A DNA stretch of 52,784 nucleotides from Patescibacteria group bacterium (lineage in GTDB: Bacteria; Patescibacteria; Microgenomatia; Levybacterales; UBA12049). The DNA is taken from the NCBI GenBank assembly GCA_023381035.1, contig JAMCTK010000064.1, positions 1 to 52,784 on the forward strand. Direction: 5' to 3'. The notes below the pieces were generated by a model. It was not told where the DNA came from. It saw nothing but the letters and a program-made list of their open reading frames with translations, and did no database searches. The position numbers and the translations under genes are program-made. Shown here piece after piece: positions 16,403 to 24,169 of this stretch (position 1 is its first letter; each line of letters starts with the position of its first letter).

Positions 16403-16411
16403 ATTATATCA
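16403..16411 (-). promoter_or_regulatory. Extended -10 promoter, leaderless
   Basis: Minus strand TGA (16411-16409) plus a perfect TATAAT (16408-16403), 6 bases before ATG 16396. Confidence 0.7.
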
Positions 16412-16454
16412 ATTACAGTAGAGAATATCAGTTTAAAATGCTAAACTAAAATCT

Positions 16455-17375
16455 ATGCAAATCGGATTCATAGGGCTTGGAAAAATGGGAAAGAGAATGG
16501 CTTCTAAGCTTTTAAATGAGGGTCATGAAGTCATTGTTTGGAATAGAACCAAGGAAACAGTACAAACTTTTTTAAGTGTTAACAAAAAAGCAAAACCTGC
16601 TGATTCTATTGAGGATTTAATTTTAAAATTGAGAAAACCAAAAGTTATTTGGGTAATGCTTCCGGCAGGAGAAATAACGGAAAATATTTTAACGGAAATT
16701 TTAAATTATGTAGAAAAGGGAGATATTGTTATTGACGGAGGAAACTCAAATTGGAAAGATACGGAAAAACATTATGAAAAATTTACAAGAAATGGAATTG
16801 AATTTTTGGGAATAGGGGTAAGTGGAGGAATTATCGCAGCAGATCAAGGATATCCAATGATGGTTGGAGGTTCAAAAAAAGCATACGATTTGATAAGACC
16901 AATTCTAGATTCTCTTGCTAAGCCAAATGGGGGACATGAATATTTCGGAGAAGGAGGAGCCGGACATTTTGTAAAAATGGTCCATAATGCAATTGAATAT
17001 GGATACATGCAATCAATTGGAGAAGGCTTTGAAGTCTTGGAAAAATCAGAATACAATTTTAACCTGGAAAAAATTGCTAATCTGTATAGAAAAAATACTT
17101 TAATTTCAGGATTTATGATGGATAGGACTGAAGAGGTTTTGCAAAAGGATCCAAAGCTGGAAAAACTAACAGGCGTAATTGGTCGGGCTTCAGGAGAAAC
17201 TGTTTGGACAATCGAAGAAGCAAAGAGAATGAGGGTGGATTTAGAAATAATTGAAAGTTCTTTAAATTACCGCCTTCGTTCAGAAACAGATCCTAAAATT
17301 CAGAAATCTTTTACAGCCAGAATGGTGTCAGCTCTGCGTAATGCATTTGGCGGTCACGAAATAAAAACCAAGTGA
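16455..17375 (+). CDS. gnd: 6-phosphogluconate dehydrogenase (decarboxylating), short form
   Basis: 306 aa. NAD(P)-binding start IGFIGLGKMGKRMA, then MLPAG, DGGNSNW, the substrate motif GVSGGIIAADQGYPMMVGG, and catalytic GHFVKMVHNAIEYG with Lys and Asn. This is the roughly 300-residue form known from B. subtilis YqeC-like and archaeal enzymes, often NAD+-linked, rather than the 470-residue NADP+ form. It makes ribulose 5-phosphate and CO2 and completes the oxidative branch begun by zwf and pgl. A TAAAAT at 16434-16439 is the likely -10 and would give a leader of a few bases. Its TGA stop forms part of the proS promoter. Confidence 0.93.
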   Translation: MQIGFIGLGKMGKRMASKLLNEGHEVIVWNRTKETVQTFLSVNKKAKPADSIEDLILKLRKPKVIWVMLPAGEITENILTEILNYVEKGDIVIDGGNSNWKDTEKHYEKFTRNGIEFLGIGVSGGIIAADQGYPMMVGGSKKAYDLIRPILDSLAKPNGGHEYFGEGGAGHFVKMVHNAIEYGYMQSIGEGFEVLEKSEYNFNLEKIANLYRKNTLISGFMMDRTEEVLQKDPKLEKLTGVIGRASGETVWTIEEAKRMRVDLEIIESSLNYRLRSETDPKIQKSFTARMVSALRNAFGGHEIKTK

Positions 17376-17381
17376 TATAAT
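17373..17381 (+). promoter_or_regulatory. proS promoter built on the gnd stop codon
   Basis: The TGA stop of gnd (17373-17375) supplies the TGn of an extended -10 followed by TATAAT (17376-17381), then 7 bases to the proS ATG. Adjacent genes thus have separate promoters without an intergenic gap. Confidence 0.7.
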
Positions 17382-17388
17382 AATTTTA

Positions 17389-19077
17389 ATGAAGTATTCA
17401 AAATTATTTGGAAAAACAATTAAAGAAGCCCCAAAAGATGCTTCAATTATTTCTCATAAACTTTTATACAAAGCCGGTTTTATTAGAGAAAGTGCTGCTG
17501 GTAGATATTATCTTCTTCCGCTGGGATTAAGGGTCATGCAAAATATTAGGAAGATCATTAAAGATGAAATGGATAAAGCAGGAGCGCAGGAAATGATTAC
17601 TCCTGTTCTTCATCCGATCCAGCTTTGGAAAGAGACTAACAGGACGGAATCCGTAGGATTTGAGTTAATGAAAATAAAAGATCGTAGTGAAGTCGAATTT
17701 GTTCTGGGCGGGACTGCAGAAGAAATGTTGGTTGATTTGGTCCGCAAATTTCAAATTAGCTATAAGGATTTACCTTTTAATTTATATCAATTTTCCTCAA
17801 AATTTAGAGACGAGTTAAGAGCAAGAGGTGGGCTTTTAAGGGTGCGGGAATTTGTAATGAAAGACGGGTATTCATTCCATGCGACAGAAGAAGACTTTAA
17901 GAAAGAATACAAAAACATGTGGGAAACATATGAAAGAATTTTTAAAAAGCTTGGGTTAAAAGCACAACCCGTTGAGTCAGATAATGGCTATATTGGTGGT
18001 GAATATTGCCACGAATTTATCGTAGAAAGCAAAGCGGGAGAAAGCAAGTTTCTAGTAACTGCAGATGGAAAATATGCAGCGCATGAAGACGTTGCAAGAT
18101 TTTACAGAGAAGAAAAAAATATTAGCGAAAAAGAGGATGAGTTGAAAGAAGTTGATGCTGTACGCGGGACAACTATGGAAGATGGAGTTGATTTTCACAA
18201 AAAACCTCTTTGGCAACAAATAAAAGATGTTTTATTTGTTGATGAAAAGGGTAGGTTTATTTTAGCAATTATTAGAGGTGACTATGACGTAAATGAAGTT
18301 AAGTTAATGCATTTGGTGAAAGCCTATTCGCTTCGTCATGCAACAGATGAAGAAATCAGAAACAAGATTCATTCAGAACCAGGTTTTATTTCTCCTGTTG
18401 GAATAAAAAAATTAATAGAAAAAAATGTGGAATTAATAATTGCCGCTGATACTTCCTTAAGAACAATTAAAAATGCTTACGGGGGAGGAAATAAGCTTAA
18501 CAGGGATCTTTTAAACATGAACATAGATAGAGATTATAAAGCAGATGTCGAAGGAGACATTGCTTTAGCAAAGGAGGGATATCTTTCAGAAGACAAGATA
18601 TCCTTGATCGCAAAAAAAGGAATAGAGGTTGGTAACATTTTCCAATTAGGCTTTCACTATTCTACAAAAATGAAGGATGCAACTTTTACAGACGAAAATG
18701 GCAAAAAACAACCTTACTATATGGGATGTTATGGAATCGGTTTAGAGAGGAATTTGGCATCAATAGTTGAGATTCACAATGATGACAAAGGAATTATTTG
18801 GCCAAAGTCAATTGCTCCTTTTCAAGTTCATTTAGTTGGATTAAATAAAAAAGCAGAAGACGTTTATGAAAAGTTATTAGAATCAGGAATTGAAGTTCTT
18901 TATGATGATCGGGAAAATTCTGCCGGAGAAAAGTTTGCAGATGCTGATTTAATCGGAATCCCTGTTCGGTTGGTGGTTAGCGATAAATCCGGAGATAAAA
19001 TAGAATGGAAAGAAAGAAATTCAAAAGATTCAGAACTCGTTGAATTTAATGAAGTTGTTAAGAGGCTACGGGTTTAA
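17389..19077 (+). CDS. proS: Prolyl-tRNA synthetase, bacterial type
   Basis: 562 aa, close to the E. coli length. Class II motif 2 reads FRDELRARGGLLRVREFVMKD in two parts near residues 143-163, and motif 3 is in YGIGLERNLAS near 450. The editing insertion (YbaK-like, about residues 225-385) is present, with LVTADGKYAAH and VLFVDEKGRF. The C-terminal anticodon-binding domain starts near 475 (PFQVHLVGLN). It charges tRNA-Pro and can deacylate Ala-tRNA-Pro. The 3' end overlaps the convergent small membrane gene by 12 bases. Confidence 0.97.
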   Translation: MKYSKLFGKTIKEAPKDASIISHKLLYKAGFIRESAAGRYYLLPLGLRVMQNIRKIIKDEMDKAGAQEMITPVLHPIQLWKETNRTESVGFELMKIKDRSEVEFVLGGTAEEMLVDLVRKFQISYKDLPFNLYQFSSKFRDELRARGGLLRVREFVMKDGYSFHATEEDFKKEYKNMWETYERIFKKLGLKAQPVESDNGYIGGEYCHEFIVESKAGESKFLVTADGKYAAHEDVARFYREEKNISEKEDELKEVDAVRGTTMEDGVDFHKKPLWQQIKDVLFVDEKGRFILAIIRGDYDVNEVKLMHLVKAYSLRHATDEEIRNKIHSEPGFISPVGIKKLIEKNVELIIAADTSLRTIKNAYGGGNKLNRDLLNMNIDRDYKADVEGDIALAKEGYLSEDKISLIAKKGIEVGNIFQLGFHYSTKMKDATFTDENGKKQPYYMGCYGIGLERNLASIVEIHNDDKGIIWPKSIAPFQVHLVGLNKKAEDVYEKLLESGIEVLYDDRENSAGEKFADADLIGIPVRLVVSDKSGDKIEWKERNSKDSELVEFNEVVKRLRV

Positions 19078-19395
19078 AAAGGGAACTTTAAAATTAAGTA
19101 CTTTTATCCATACTGCTGCGTAAATCACAAAGAATACTAGCCCCAAAAAAGCAATAATTAATGGTGAGATTCCTCTTTTTTTTGTTGCTTTATGTGCAAC
19201 AGTTGCGTTACTTGTTTCGCTGTGTTGTTGTGGTGGATTTACAGTCGCTGTTTGTTGGGGAGCAGGAGTGGGCTCTGGTTTCGCTTGTTCATGAGCTTCT
19301 GACTTGGGAGGTTGAGGAGGAGTAATACTTGTGCCCATTACACGGTCATAGGCTTCTTTTAGTTTGGGATCTAATTTGGACAGGTCGTTTCCCAT
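19066..19395 (-). CDS. Small tail-anchored membrane protein
   Basis: 109 aa. Residues 1-22 are a charged start (LSKLDPKLKEAYDRV), 23-75 are Pro/Gln/Thr-rich and disordered, and about 80-100 form one membrane helix (ISPLIIAFLGLVFFVIYAAVW) with KK before it, giving an N-in tail anchor. Function unknown. ATG 19395 is preceded by AAAGAGA and by a TTGACA at 19440-19435 (minus strand) with a weak CACTAT 17 bases further. It is transcribed divergently from the next gene. Confidence 0.65.
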   Translation of the reverse strand: MGNDLSKLDPKLKEAYDRVMGTSITPPQPPKSEAHEQAKPEPTPAPQQTATVNPPQQHSETSNATVAHKATKKRGISPLIIAFLGLVFFVIYAAVWIKVLNFKVPFLNP

Positions 19396-19457
19396 GGCAG
19401 TCTCTTTCTATATAGTGGTCTATTTGCCCGTTTTTGTCAAGTGAGCGTCTTTTATTA

Positions 19458-19463
19458 TATAAT
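19458..19463 (+). promoter_or_regulatory. -10 box, near-leaderless
   Basis: TATAAT followed by 11 bases and the ATG at 19475; a start 6-7 nt downstream would leave only about 5 nt of leader. Confidence 0.5.
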
Positions 19464-19474
19464 CAATATTCATT

Positions 19475-20383
19475 ATGAAATATATTGTTACACATATGTC
19501 GCCGGATTTAGATGCAATTACATCTTGTTGGCTTATTCAAAGATTTCTTCCGGGATGGAATGAATCAAAAATTAAGTTTGTTCGGGCCGGAGAAAGACTT
19601 GAAGGTTTTACGAGCACAACAAACGTTGTCGAAATGAGTGGTCAGGATGAAGTAATTCACGTTGACACAGGGCTTGGAGCACTTGATCATCATCAAACTT
19701 CCTCAACTGATTTAAGCGCGTCAAGTCTTACTTGGGAGTATGTTTCAAGTCAATGGATTAAGGCAAATCCAGAAATGGTTAAGCATGACAAATGGAAATA
19801 CAGAAAAGAAGCAATAGAACGTTTGGTTAAAGTGGTTGTCGATGTTGACCATTTTAAAGAAGTTTTTTGGGATAACCCAGATGCAGACTATCATGATTTT
19901 AGTTTGGTAAATATTTTAGACGGATTAAAGGCGGAAAAACCCGGAAAGGATAAGTTTTTTATTGAATTTGGTTATGAATGCCTGGATGCTCTTTTACATG
20001 AAATGGAAAATAAGATTTGGGCAGAATATGAAATAAAAAATAAAGGAGTCCTTTTTGATACAAGATTTGGTAAAGGAATAGGACTTGAAACGATTAATGA
20101 TACGGTGGTAAAGCTTGCTCAAAAAATGGGATATGCGGTTGTAATCAGAAAAGATCCGAGAAAAGGATATGTCAGAATTAAAGCAAAACCTGATCAACAT
20201 GATAGTAGTAAGGGCGTAGATTTCACTAATGTTTGCGAAGAGTTGAAGAAGCTTGATCCGCAAGCAAGTTGGTATTTGCATATTCTTAAGAAAATGCTTC
20301 TAAACGGGAGTAGTAAAAATCCAAGCGTTAAACCTACAAAGCTTGGTCTTAATGATATAATTGAAGTGGTAAAAAAAGTTTAA
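19475..20383 (+). CDS. DHH-like phosphoesterase/hydrolase family protein
   Basis: 302 aa. The N-terminus reads YIVTHMSPDLDAITSCWLI, followed by VIHVDTGLGALDHHQT: the HxxPDxDA and DHH signatures of DHH/MYG1-like metal-dependent phosphoesterases. A third Asp region, VVDVDHFKE, lies near residue 130. Members cleave phosphodiesters or short oligonucleotides, but the C-terminal half (about 170-302) matches no DHHA1 domain that I recognise. A HIT-family hydrolase follows 3 bases later, so a nucleotide-cleanup pair is plausible. Moderate certainty for fold, low for substrate. Confidence 0.65.
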   Translation: MKYIVTHMSPDLDAITSCWLIQRFLPGWNESKIKFVRAGERLEGFTSTTNVVEMSGQDEVIHVDTGLGALDHHQTSSTDLSASSLTWEYVSSQWIKANPEMVKHDKWKYRKEAIERLVKVVVDVDHFKEVFWDNPDADYHDFSLVNILDGLKAEKPGKDKFFIEFGYECLDALLHEMENKIWAEYEIKNKGVLFDTRFGKGIGLETINDTVVKLAQKMGYAVVIRKDPRKGYVRIKAKPDQHDSSKGVDFTNVCEELKKLDPQASWYLHILKKMLLNGSSKNPSVKPTKLGLNDIIEVVKKV

Positions 20384-20386
20384 ACC

Positions 20387-20713
20387 ATGGATTGTATCTT
20401 TTGCAAAATAAGAGACGGAGAAATCCCCAAGGAATTCATATATCAAGATGAGGACGTAATGGTTTTTCCGGACATAAGACCAATAAAGCCAACTCATCTT
20501 TTAATAATTCCCAAAAAACACGTTACGGATTTTTTAGAATTGACAGATGATAGATTGGCGAATCGTCTTAGGGAAGTAATCCAGAAAATGATCAGGAAAT
20601 ATAAGCTGGAAGATAAAGGATACAAATTAAATATAAATGGTGGTGGATATCAGATTATCGATCATCTTCATATTCATTTATTGGGACCAATGGGAATTGA
20701 CCCAAACAGATAG
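20387..20713 (+). CDS. HIT-family nucleotide hydrolase (HinT-like)
   Basis: 108 aa. It starts CIFCKIRDGEIPKEFIYQDEDV in two zinc-like CxxC halves, contains PTHLLIIPKKHV, and ends with the catalytic histidine triad DHLHIHLLGP. HIT enzymes hydrolyse nucleoside phosphoramidates and related adducts. Length and motifs are standard. The ATG is 3 bases after the preceding stop, so the two genes are one unit. Confidence 0.95.
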   Translation: MDCIFCKIRDGEIPKEFIYQDEDVMVFPDIRPIKPTHLLIIPKKHVTDFLELTDDRLANRLREVIQKMIRKYKLEDKGYKLNINGGGYQIIDHLHIHLLGPMGIDPNR

Positions 20714-20751
20714 GATCTACAAAATTCCTTTACTCTTCATAAAGATTGAGG

Positions 20752-20852
20752 TAAAATAGAAAAGCATTGATCCGTTTCAGTCAGCTGTTTGTTTTTTATT
20801 TTTCACTTGAGTAAATAGGCATTTGATTGACGGATGAGGGGGGGTGTTTTTT
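20752..20852 (+). promoter_or_regulatory. rpsU promoter and structured leader with strong ribosome-binding site
   Basis: TAAAAT at 20752-20757 is the likely -10. The leader of about 90 bases holds ATCCGT near 20769 and a complementary ACGGAT near 20830, immediately before a GA(G)7TG ribosome-binding site. Pairing of these would place a helix next to the site. Regulation by S21 or another factor is only a suggestion. Confidence 0.45.
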
Positions 20853-21041
20853 ATGGTAGTTGTAAAAAAAGGACCAGGAGATAGCGATGACTCGCTTATT
20901 AGAAAATTTTCCAGAAAAGTTTTATCTGAAGGAATTCTGCAAGAGGCAAAAAGAAGACAGTTCCACTTAAAGCCATCAGCGGCTAAAAAACAAGAAGAGC
21001 AGGATGCCAGAAGAGCCAGAAAGTTGAATTTCTCTAGTTAA
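20853..21041 (+). CDS. rpsU: 30S ribosomal protein S21
   Basis: 62 aa. Small basic protein with the S21 pattern: VVVKKGPGDSDDSLIRKFSRKV, then EAKRRQFHLKPS and a basic C-terminal helix KKQEEQDARRARK. S21 sits on the 30S platform near the anti-Shine-Dalgarno of 16S rRNA. The ATG at 20853 is chosen because the G-rich Shine-Dalgarno lies at the right distance; the upstream GTG at 20844 is inside it. It is one of few genes here with a strong site. ybeY follows 2 bases later. Confidence 0.92.
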   Translation: MVVVKKGPGDSDDSLIRKFSRKVLSEGILQEAKRRQFHLKPSAAKKQEEQDARRARKLNFSS

Positions 21042-21043
21042 AA

Positions 21044-21430
21044 ATGGAAAAAATAAAAGTATTAATCTTTGTGGAAAGCCGTTATAAAGCAAATAGAAAG
21101 CGGATAAAAGCGGTTGTTTCAAAGTTATTGGAAAAACAAGAAATTCATTCTGTGGTCGAAGTATCTATCGCCATAGTGGGAGACAGAAAAATGCGCGAAC
21201 TCAGCAAGAAGTATAAGGGAGATAATAAAACAAGAAATGTTCTTTCTTTTTCTCAAACAGAAGGACAACGTATGGTAGCTCCTAATGGAATCTTAAGACT
21301 TGGGGATGTTGTTATTTCTTTTCCTCAGGTAATTAGAGATGCATCAGAAGACGAGATGCTTGTTGATGACAAAATAGATGAATTAGTTGAACATGGACTT
21401 TTGCATCTTCTTGGAATTCATCATGAATAA
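21044..21430 (+). CDS. ybeY: Endoribonuclease YbeY
   Basis: 128 aa, somewhat short because the protein ends right after the metal site. The zinc motif is EHGLLHLLGIHH; the usual Asp before the last His is replaced by His, with all three ligand His kept. Earlier motifs NKTRNVLSFSQ and GDVVIS are family features. YbeY takes part in 16S rRNA 3'-end maturation and ribosome quality control. It is co-transcribed with rpsU. Confidence 0.9.
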   Translation: MEKIKVLIFVESRYKANRKRIKAVVSKLLEKQEIHSVVEVSIAIVGDRKMRELSKKYKGDNKTRNVLSFSQTEGQRMVAPNGILRLGDVVISFPQVIRDASEDEMLVDDKIDELVEHGLLHLLGIHHE

Positions 21431-21461
21431 ACTAAAAAAAATACTTTTTAATTTTTAGTTT
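21429..21461 (+). terminator. AT-rich inverted repeat after ybeY
   Basis: AAACTAAAAA (21429-21438) faces TTTTTAGTTT (21452-21461), 10-bp arms around a 13-nt loop, followed by TAACTTTTT. The stem has only one G-C pair, so it may be a weak terminator or merely AT-rich sequence. Confidence 0.3.
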
Positions 21462-21478
21462 TAACTTTTTCATTTCAT

Positions 21479-22885
21479 ATGGTTTTTTACAGAAAATACA
21501 GACCTCAAAACATAGACGAGTTGGATAGCAAGGCAATTAGGGATACTTTGCACTCCGTTCTTTTACCTTTTACAAAAAAAGGTAAATCAGATTCTGCTCC
21601 TCATGCATTTTTATTTACCGGACCAAAAGGACTTGGTAAAACATCGACTGCCAGGATAATTGCGAAAGTAGTTAATTGCACAAACCGAAAAGAAGGATCA
21701 CTCGAGCCTTGCAATAAATGTGAACAATGCACAAGCATTACTAATGGCACAAACATAGATGTGTTAGAAATAGATGGGGCTTCAAACAGAGGAATAGATG
21801 AGATAAGGGATTTAAGAGAAAAAATAAAGCTTTCTCCTGCATATTCCAACAAAAAAATTTACATCATTGACGAAGTACATATGCTTACAACAGAAGCATT
21901 CAACGCTCTTTTAAAAACTCTAGAAGAACCTCCATCACATGCCCTTTTTATTCTTTGCACAACAGAGCCTCACAAAGTACCTGAAACAATTTCTTCGCGC
22001 TGTTTTTGTATTTCTTTTAAACTTGCAACGACGGAAGAGTTAGTCAGATCATTCGCCCGTATAACAGCGAGTGAAAAAGTAAAAATAGATAAAGACGCCC
22101 TGGAAACGATTGCGTACTTGGCAGATGGAAGCTTCAGAGACGGGACAAAGATATTAGATGAAATGGTGGCTGTTGCAAAAGGTGAAAAGATTACAAAAGA
22201 ACTAATTGAGAAAAATTATCAAATAACCAACATAAGCCAACAGGTAGATCAAATTATCCAAATTTTAGCTGATAGAAATTTAAAAACAGGACTAAGTTTA
22301 GTTGAAGATTTGGTCAAACAAGGAATTGATGAAAAATATTTCCTAGATCAAATGATTGTCAGACTTCATCAAATTCTTTTGCAAAAAGCCGGTGTTGAGG
22401 AGTCAAATCTACCTAGCAATTTTTCCTTAACAGAGATTAGTCTTTTAGGAGGATTAATGCAGAAAGCTTCTTTTGAAATTAAAGGCTCTGTATTGCCACA
22501 ACTTCCCCTTGAGCTTTTGGTAGTATCCTGGTGCAGCAAGGATTTAGTTCAAGACAATTCGGATGAACCGGATCAACAAAAGGAGGAAAAAAAAGAAACA
22601 ATTAAAAATGTTAAAAAATCTGAAGAGTTAAACTCCAGCTCAGATGGAGAAAACGTTTGGCAAAAATTAATAGCTAAAGTTAAAACTAAGGATCACTCAA
22701 TAGCGGGTGTGTTAAGGGGAGTGTCTCTTAAAAATTGGGACAGTAAGCAAGTAATCATTGAAACAGGATTTAAATTCCACAAAGAAAAACTTGAAGATCC
22801 AAAAACAATACTTATTCTTAGCAATGCAGTTCAGGAAATTAGTGGAGAAAAATTAGAAATTAGGATATTATTTAAAGACAAGTAG
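21479..22885 (+). CDS. dnaX: DNA polymerase III subunit tau/gamma (clamp loader)
   Basis: 468 aa. Walker A GPKGLGKTS (about residue 48), the four-Cys zinc module (CTNRK to CNKCEQC, about 65-82), IIDEVHM Walker B, and sensor 1 SSRCF. Domain III (collar) runs to about 350, then a Glu/Lys linker, then a C-terminal domain of about 75 residues (ENVWQKLIAKV to the end). It loads the beta clamp. A slip-prone A8 lies at the linker, so a shorter gamma-like form of about 375 aa may be made (see separate site). ybaB/ebfC follows at once. Confidence 0.95.
   Translation: MVFYRKYRPQNIDELDSKAIRDTLHSVLLPFTKKGKSDSAPHAFLFTGPKGLGKTSTARIIAKVVNCTNRKEGSLEPCNKCEQCTSITNGTNIDVLEIDGASNRGIDEIRDLREKIKLSPAYSNKKIYIIDEVHMLTTEAFNALLKTLEEPPSHALFILCTTEPHKVPETISSRCFCISFKLATTEELVRSFARITASEKVKIDKDALETIAYLADGSFRDGTKILDEMVAVAKGEKITKELIEKNYQITNISQQVDQIIQILADRNLKTGLSLVEDLVKQGIDEKYFLDQMIVRLHQILLQKAGVEESNLPSNFSLTEISLLGGLMQKASFEIKGSVLPQLPLELLVVSWCSKDLVQDNSDEPDQQKEEKKETIKNVKKSEELNSSSDGENVWQKLIAKVKTKDHSIAGVLRGVSLKNWDSKQVIIETGFKFHKEKLEDPKTILILSNAVQEISGEKLEIRILFKDK
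22580..22605 (+). promoter_or_regulatory. Candidate frameshift/slippage site in dnaX
   Basis: AAGGAGG (22580-22586) is followed at once by eight A (22587-22594), read GAA AAA AAA GAA. A -1 shift reads AGA AAC AAT TAA and stops at 22603-22605. The +1 frame also stops, about 13 codons on. Either event cuts the protein at the linker after the ATPase and collar, like E. coli gamma. Confidence 0.5.
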
Positions 22886-22898
22886 AGGAGGTGATTGT

Positions 22899-23183
22899 AT
22901 GTTTAATCCATTTGGACAAATAGGAGAGCTTAAAAAGATGCGAGATGAAGCGATGAAAATACAGCGCTTGCTCGAAGCAGAGGAAATACAGGTGGAAAAA
23001 AATGGAGTAGAAATTACAATTTCCGGTGATCAGAAAATAAAAGAAATTAAATTAAACGGTAAAGGAGACAAGGATGTGAGGGAAGCTGTTAATGAAGCAA
23101 TTAAAAAGTCTCAGGAAGTAGCTGCAAAAAAACTCGCAACAATGGGTGGAGGACTTGGCGGTCTTCTTGGCGGCGGAAAATAG
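22899..23183 (+). CDS. ebfC: YbaB/EbfC nucleoid-associated protein
   Basis: 94 aa. It begins MFNPFGQIGELKKMRDEAMKIQ, has the central beta strands GVEITISGDQKIKEIKLNG, and ends in a Gly-rich tail. It forms a DNA-binding dimer and is classically encoded between dnaX and recR. A full Shine-Dalgarno, GAGGAGGTGA, overlaps the dnaX stop region 5 nt before the ATG, so translation is leadered and independent of the leaderless pattern. Confidence 0.93.
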   Translation: MFNPFGQIGELKKMRDEAMKIQRLLEAEEIQVEKNGVEITISGDQKIKEIKLNGKGDKDVREAVNEAIKKSQEVAAKKLATMGGGLGGLLGGGK

Positions 23184-23225
23184 GTTTCTTCAAACAACAT
23201 ATTGATTTCACTAAAAGATAATTAG

Positions 23226-23231
23226 TAGAAT
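23226..23231 (+). promoter_or_regulatory. prs -10 box, leaderless GTG
   Basis: TAGAAT followed by 6 bases and the GTG start of prs at 23238. Confidence 0.55.
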
Positions 23232-23237
23232 AGAGGG

Positions 23238-24137
23238 GTGAAGATTTTCAGTGGTCTGTCTAATAAGTCCCTTTCGGAAAAAATTGCGAAAGAACTTGGC
23301 CAAAAACTCTCCGAGCTAGATATCTTTATTTTCCCCGATGACGAAAGAAGGGTTAGGGTTAGGGAATCAGTACTTGATTTAGATACGGTTGTTATTGAAT
23401 CCACAAATAAGCCTGCGGAGAAAAACTACATGGAGTTGTTTTTTATTGTTGATGCTCTTAAGCGAAGCGGAGCAAAAACAGTTACGGCAGTCATTCCGTA
23501 TCTTGGATATCAAAGACAAGATCATGTTTTCAGAGACGGAGAGGCAGTTTCTTTAGAAGTAATTGTTCGAACACTGGAAGCAGTAGGTGTAGATAAGATC
23601 ATTTCTTTTGACATGCATACACCAAGAATACCCGAACTATTCAAGATTCCGGTGATTCATCTTTCGGCATTTTCTCTTTTTGCAGAAAAAATAAAGAAAA
23701 TTGATGGTAAAAACGGAATATTAATTTCTCCTGACATGGGGGGAATCAGAAGGATTAAAATTCTCTCTGAATTTTTGGGAGGGATGGAATACGGAAGCAT
23801 CGAAAAAAACAGAGACTTGGCAACAGGACATGTTGAAGCGGAAAAAATTACAGGAGATGTAAAAGGAAAAAATGTTTATTTGGTTGATGATATGATATCT
23901 ACCGGAGGAACAATTTTAACTGCTTGTAATTTATTAAGGGAAAAAGGGGCTAAGAACGTATATGTATTTGCAACTCACGCGGTTTTTTGTAAAGAAGCTC
24001 CTCAAATACTCAAGAGGTCAAGAGCAGAGAAAATTTTCGTAACAGATACCATTGGAATTCCTGAGAGAAATAAATTTGAAAACTTGGAGATCCTCTCTGT
24101 GGCAGGGATTGTAGCCGAGACATTGCGTTCAAAGTAG
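23238..24137 (+). CDS. prs: Ribose-phosphate pyrophosphokinase (PRPP synthase)
   Basis: 299 aa. Signatures: FPDDERRVRV, YLGYQRQDHVF (ATP site), FDMHTPRI (Mg2+/ribose phosphate), and the PRPP loop LVDDMISTGGT near residue 218. It transfers pyrophosphate from ATP to ribose 5-phosphate for nucleotide synthesis and salvage. It lies between ybaB and recR, a pair that usually touches, and has its own promoter. The start is GTG by the promoter rule; the protein starts KIFSGLSNKSLS, matching the family. Confidence 0.94.
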   Translation: MKIFSGLSNKSLSEKIAKELGQKLSELDIFIFPDDERRVRVRESVLDLDTVVIESTNKPAEKNYMELFFIVDALKRSGAKTVTAVIPYLGYQRQDHVFRDGEAVSLEVIVRTLEAVGVDKIISFDMHTPRIPELFKIPVIHLSAFSLFAEKIKKIDGKNGILISPDMGGIRRIKILSEFLGGMEYGSIEKNRDLATGHVEAEKITGDVKGKNVYLVDDMISTGGTILTACNLLREKGAKNVYVFATHAVFCKEAPQILKRSRAEKIFVTDTIGIPERNKFENLEILSVAGIVAETLRSK

Positions 24138-24169
24138 GAACGTTCGTCCGGTCTTATCAGATAATTTTT

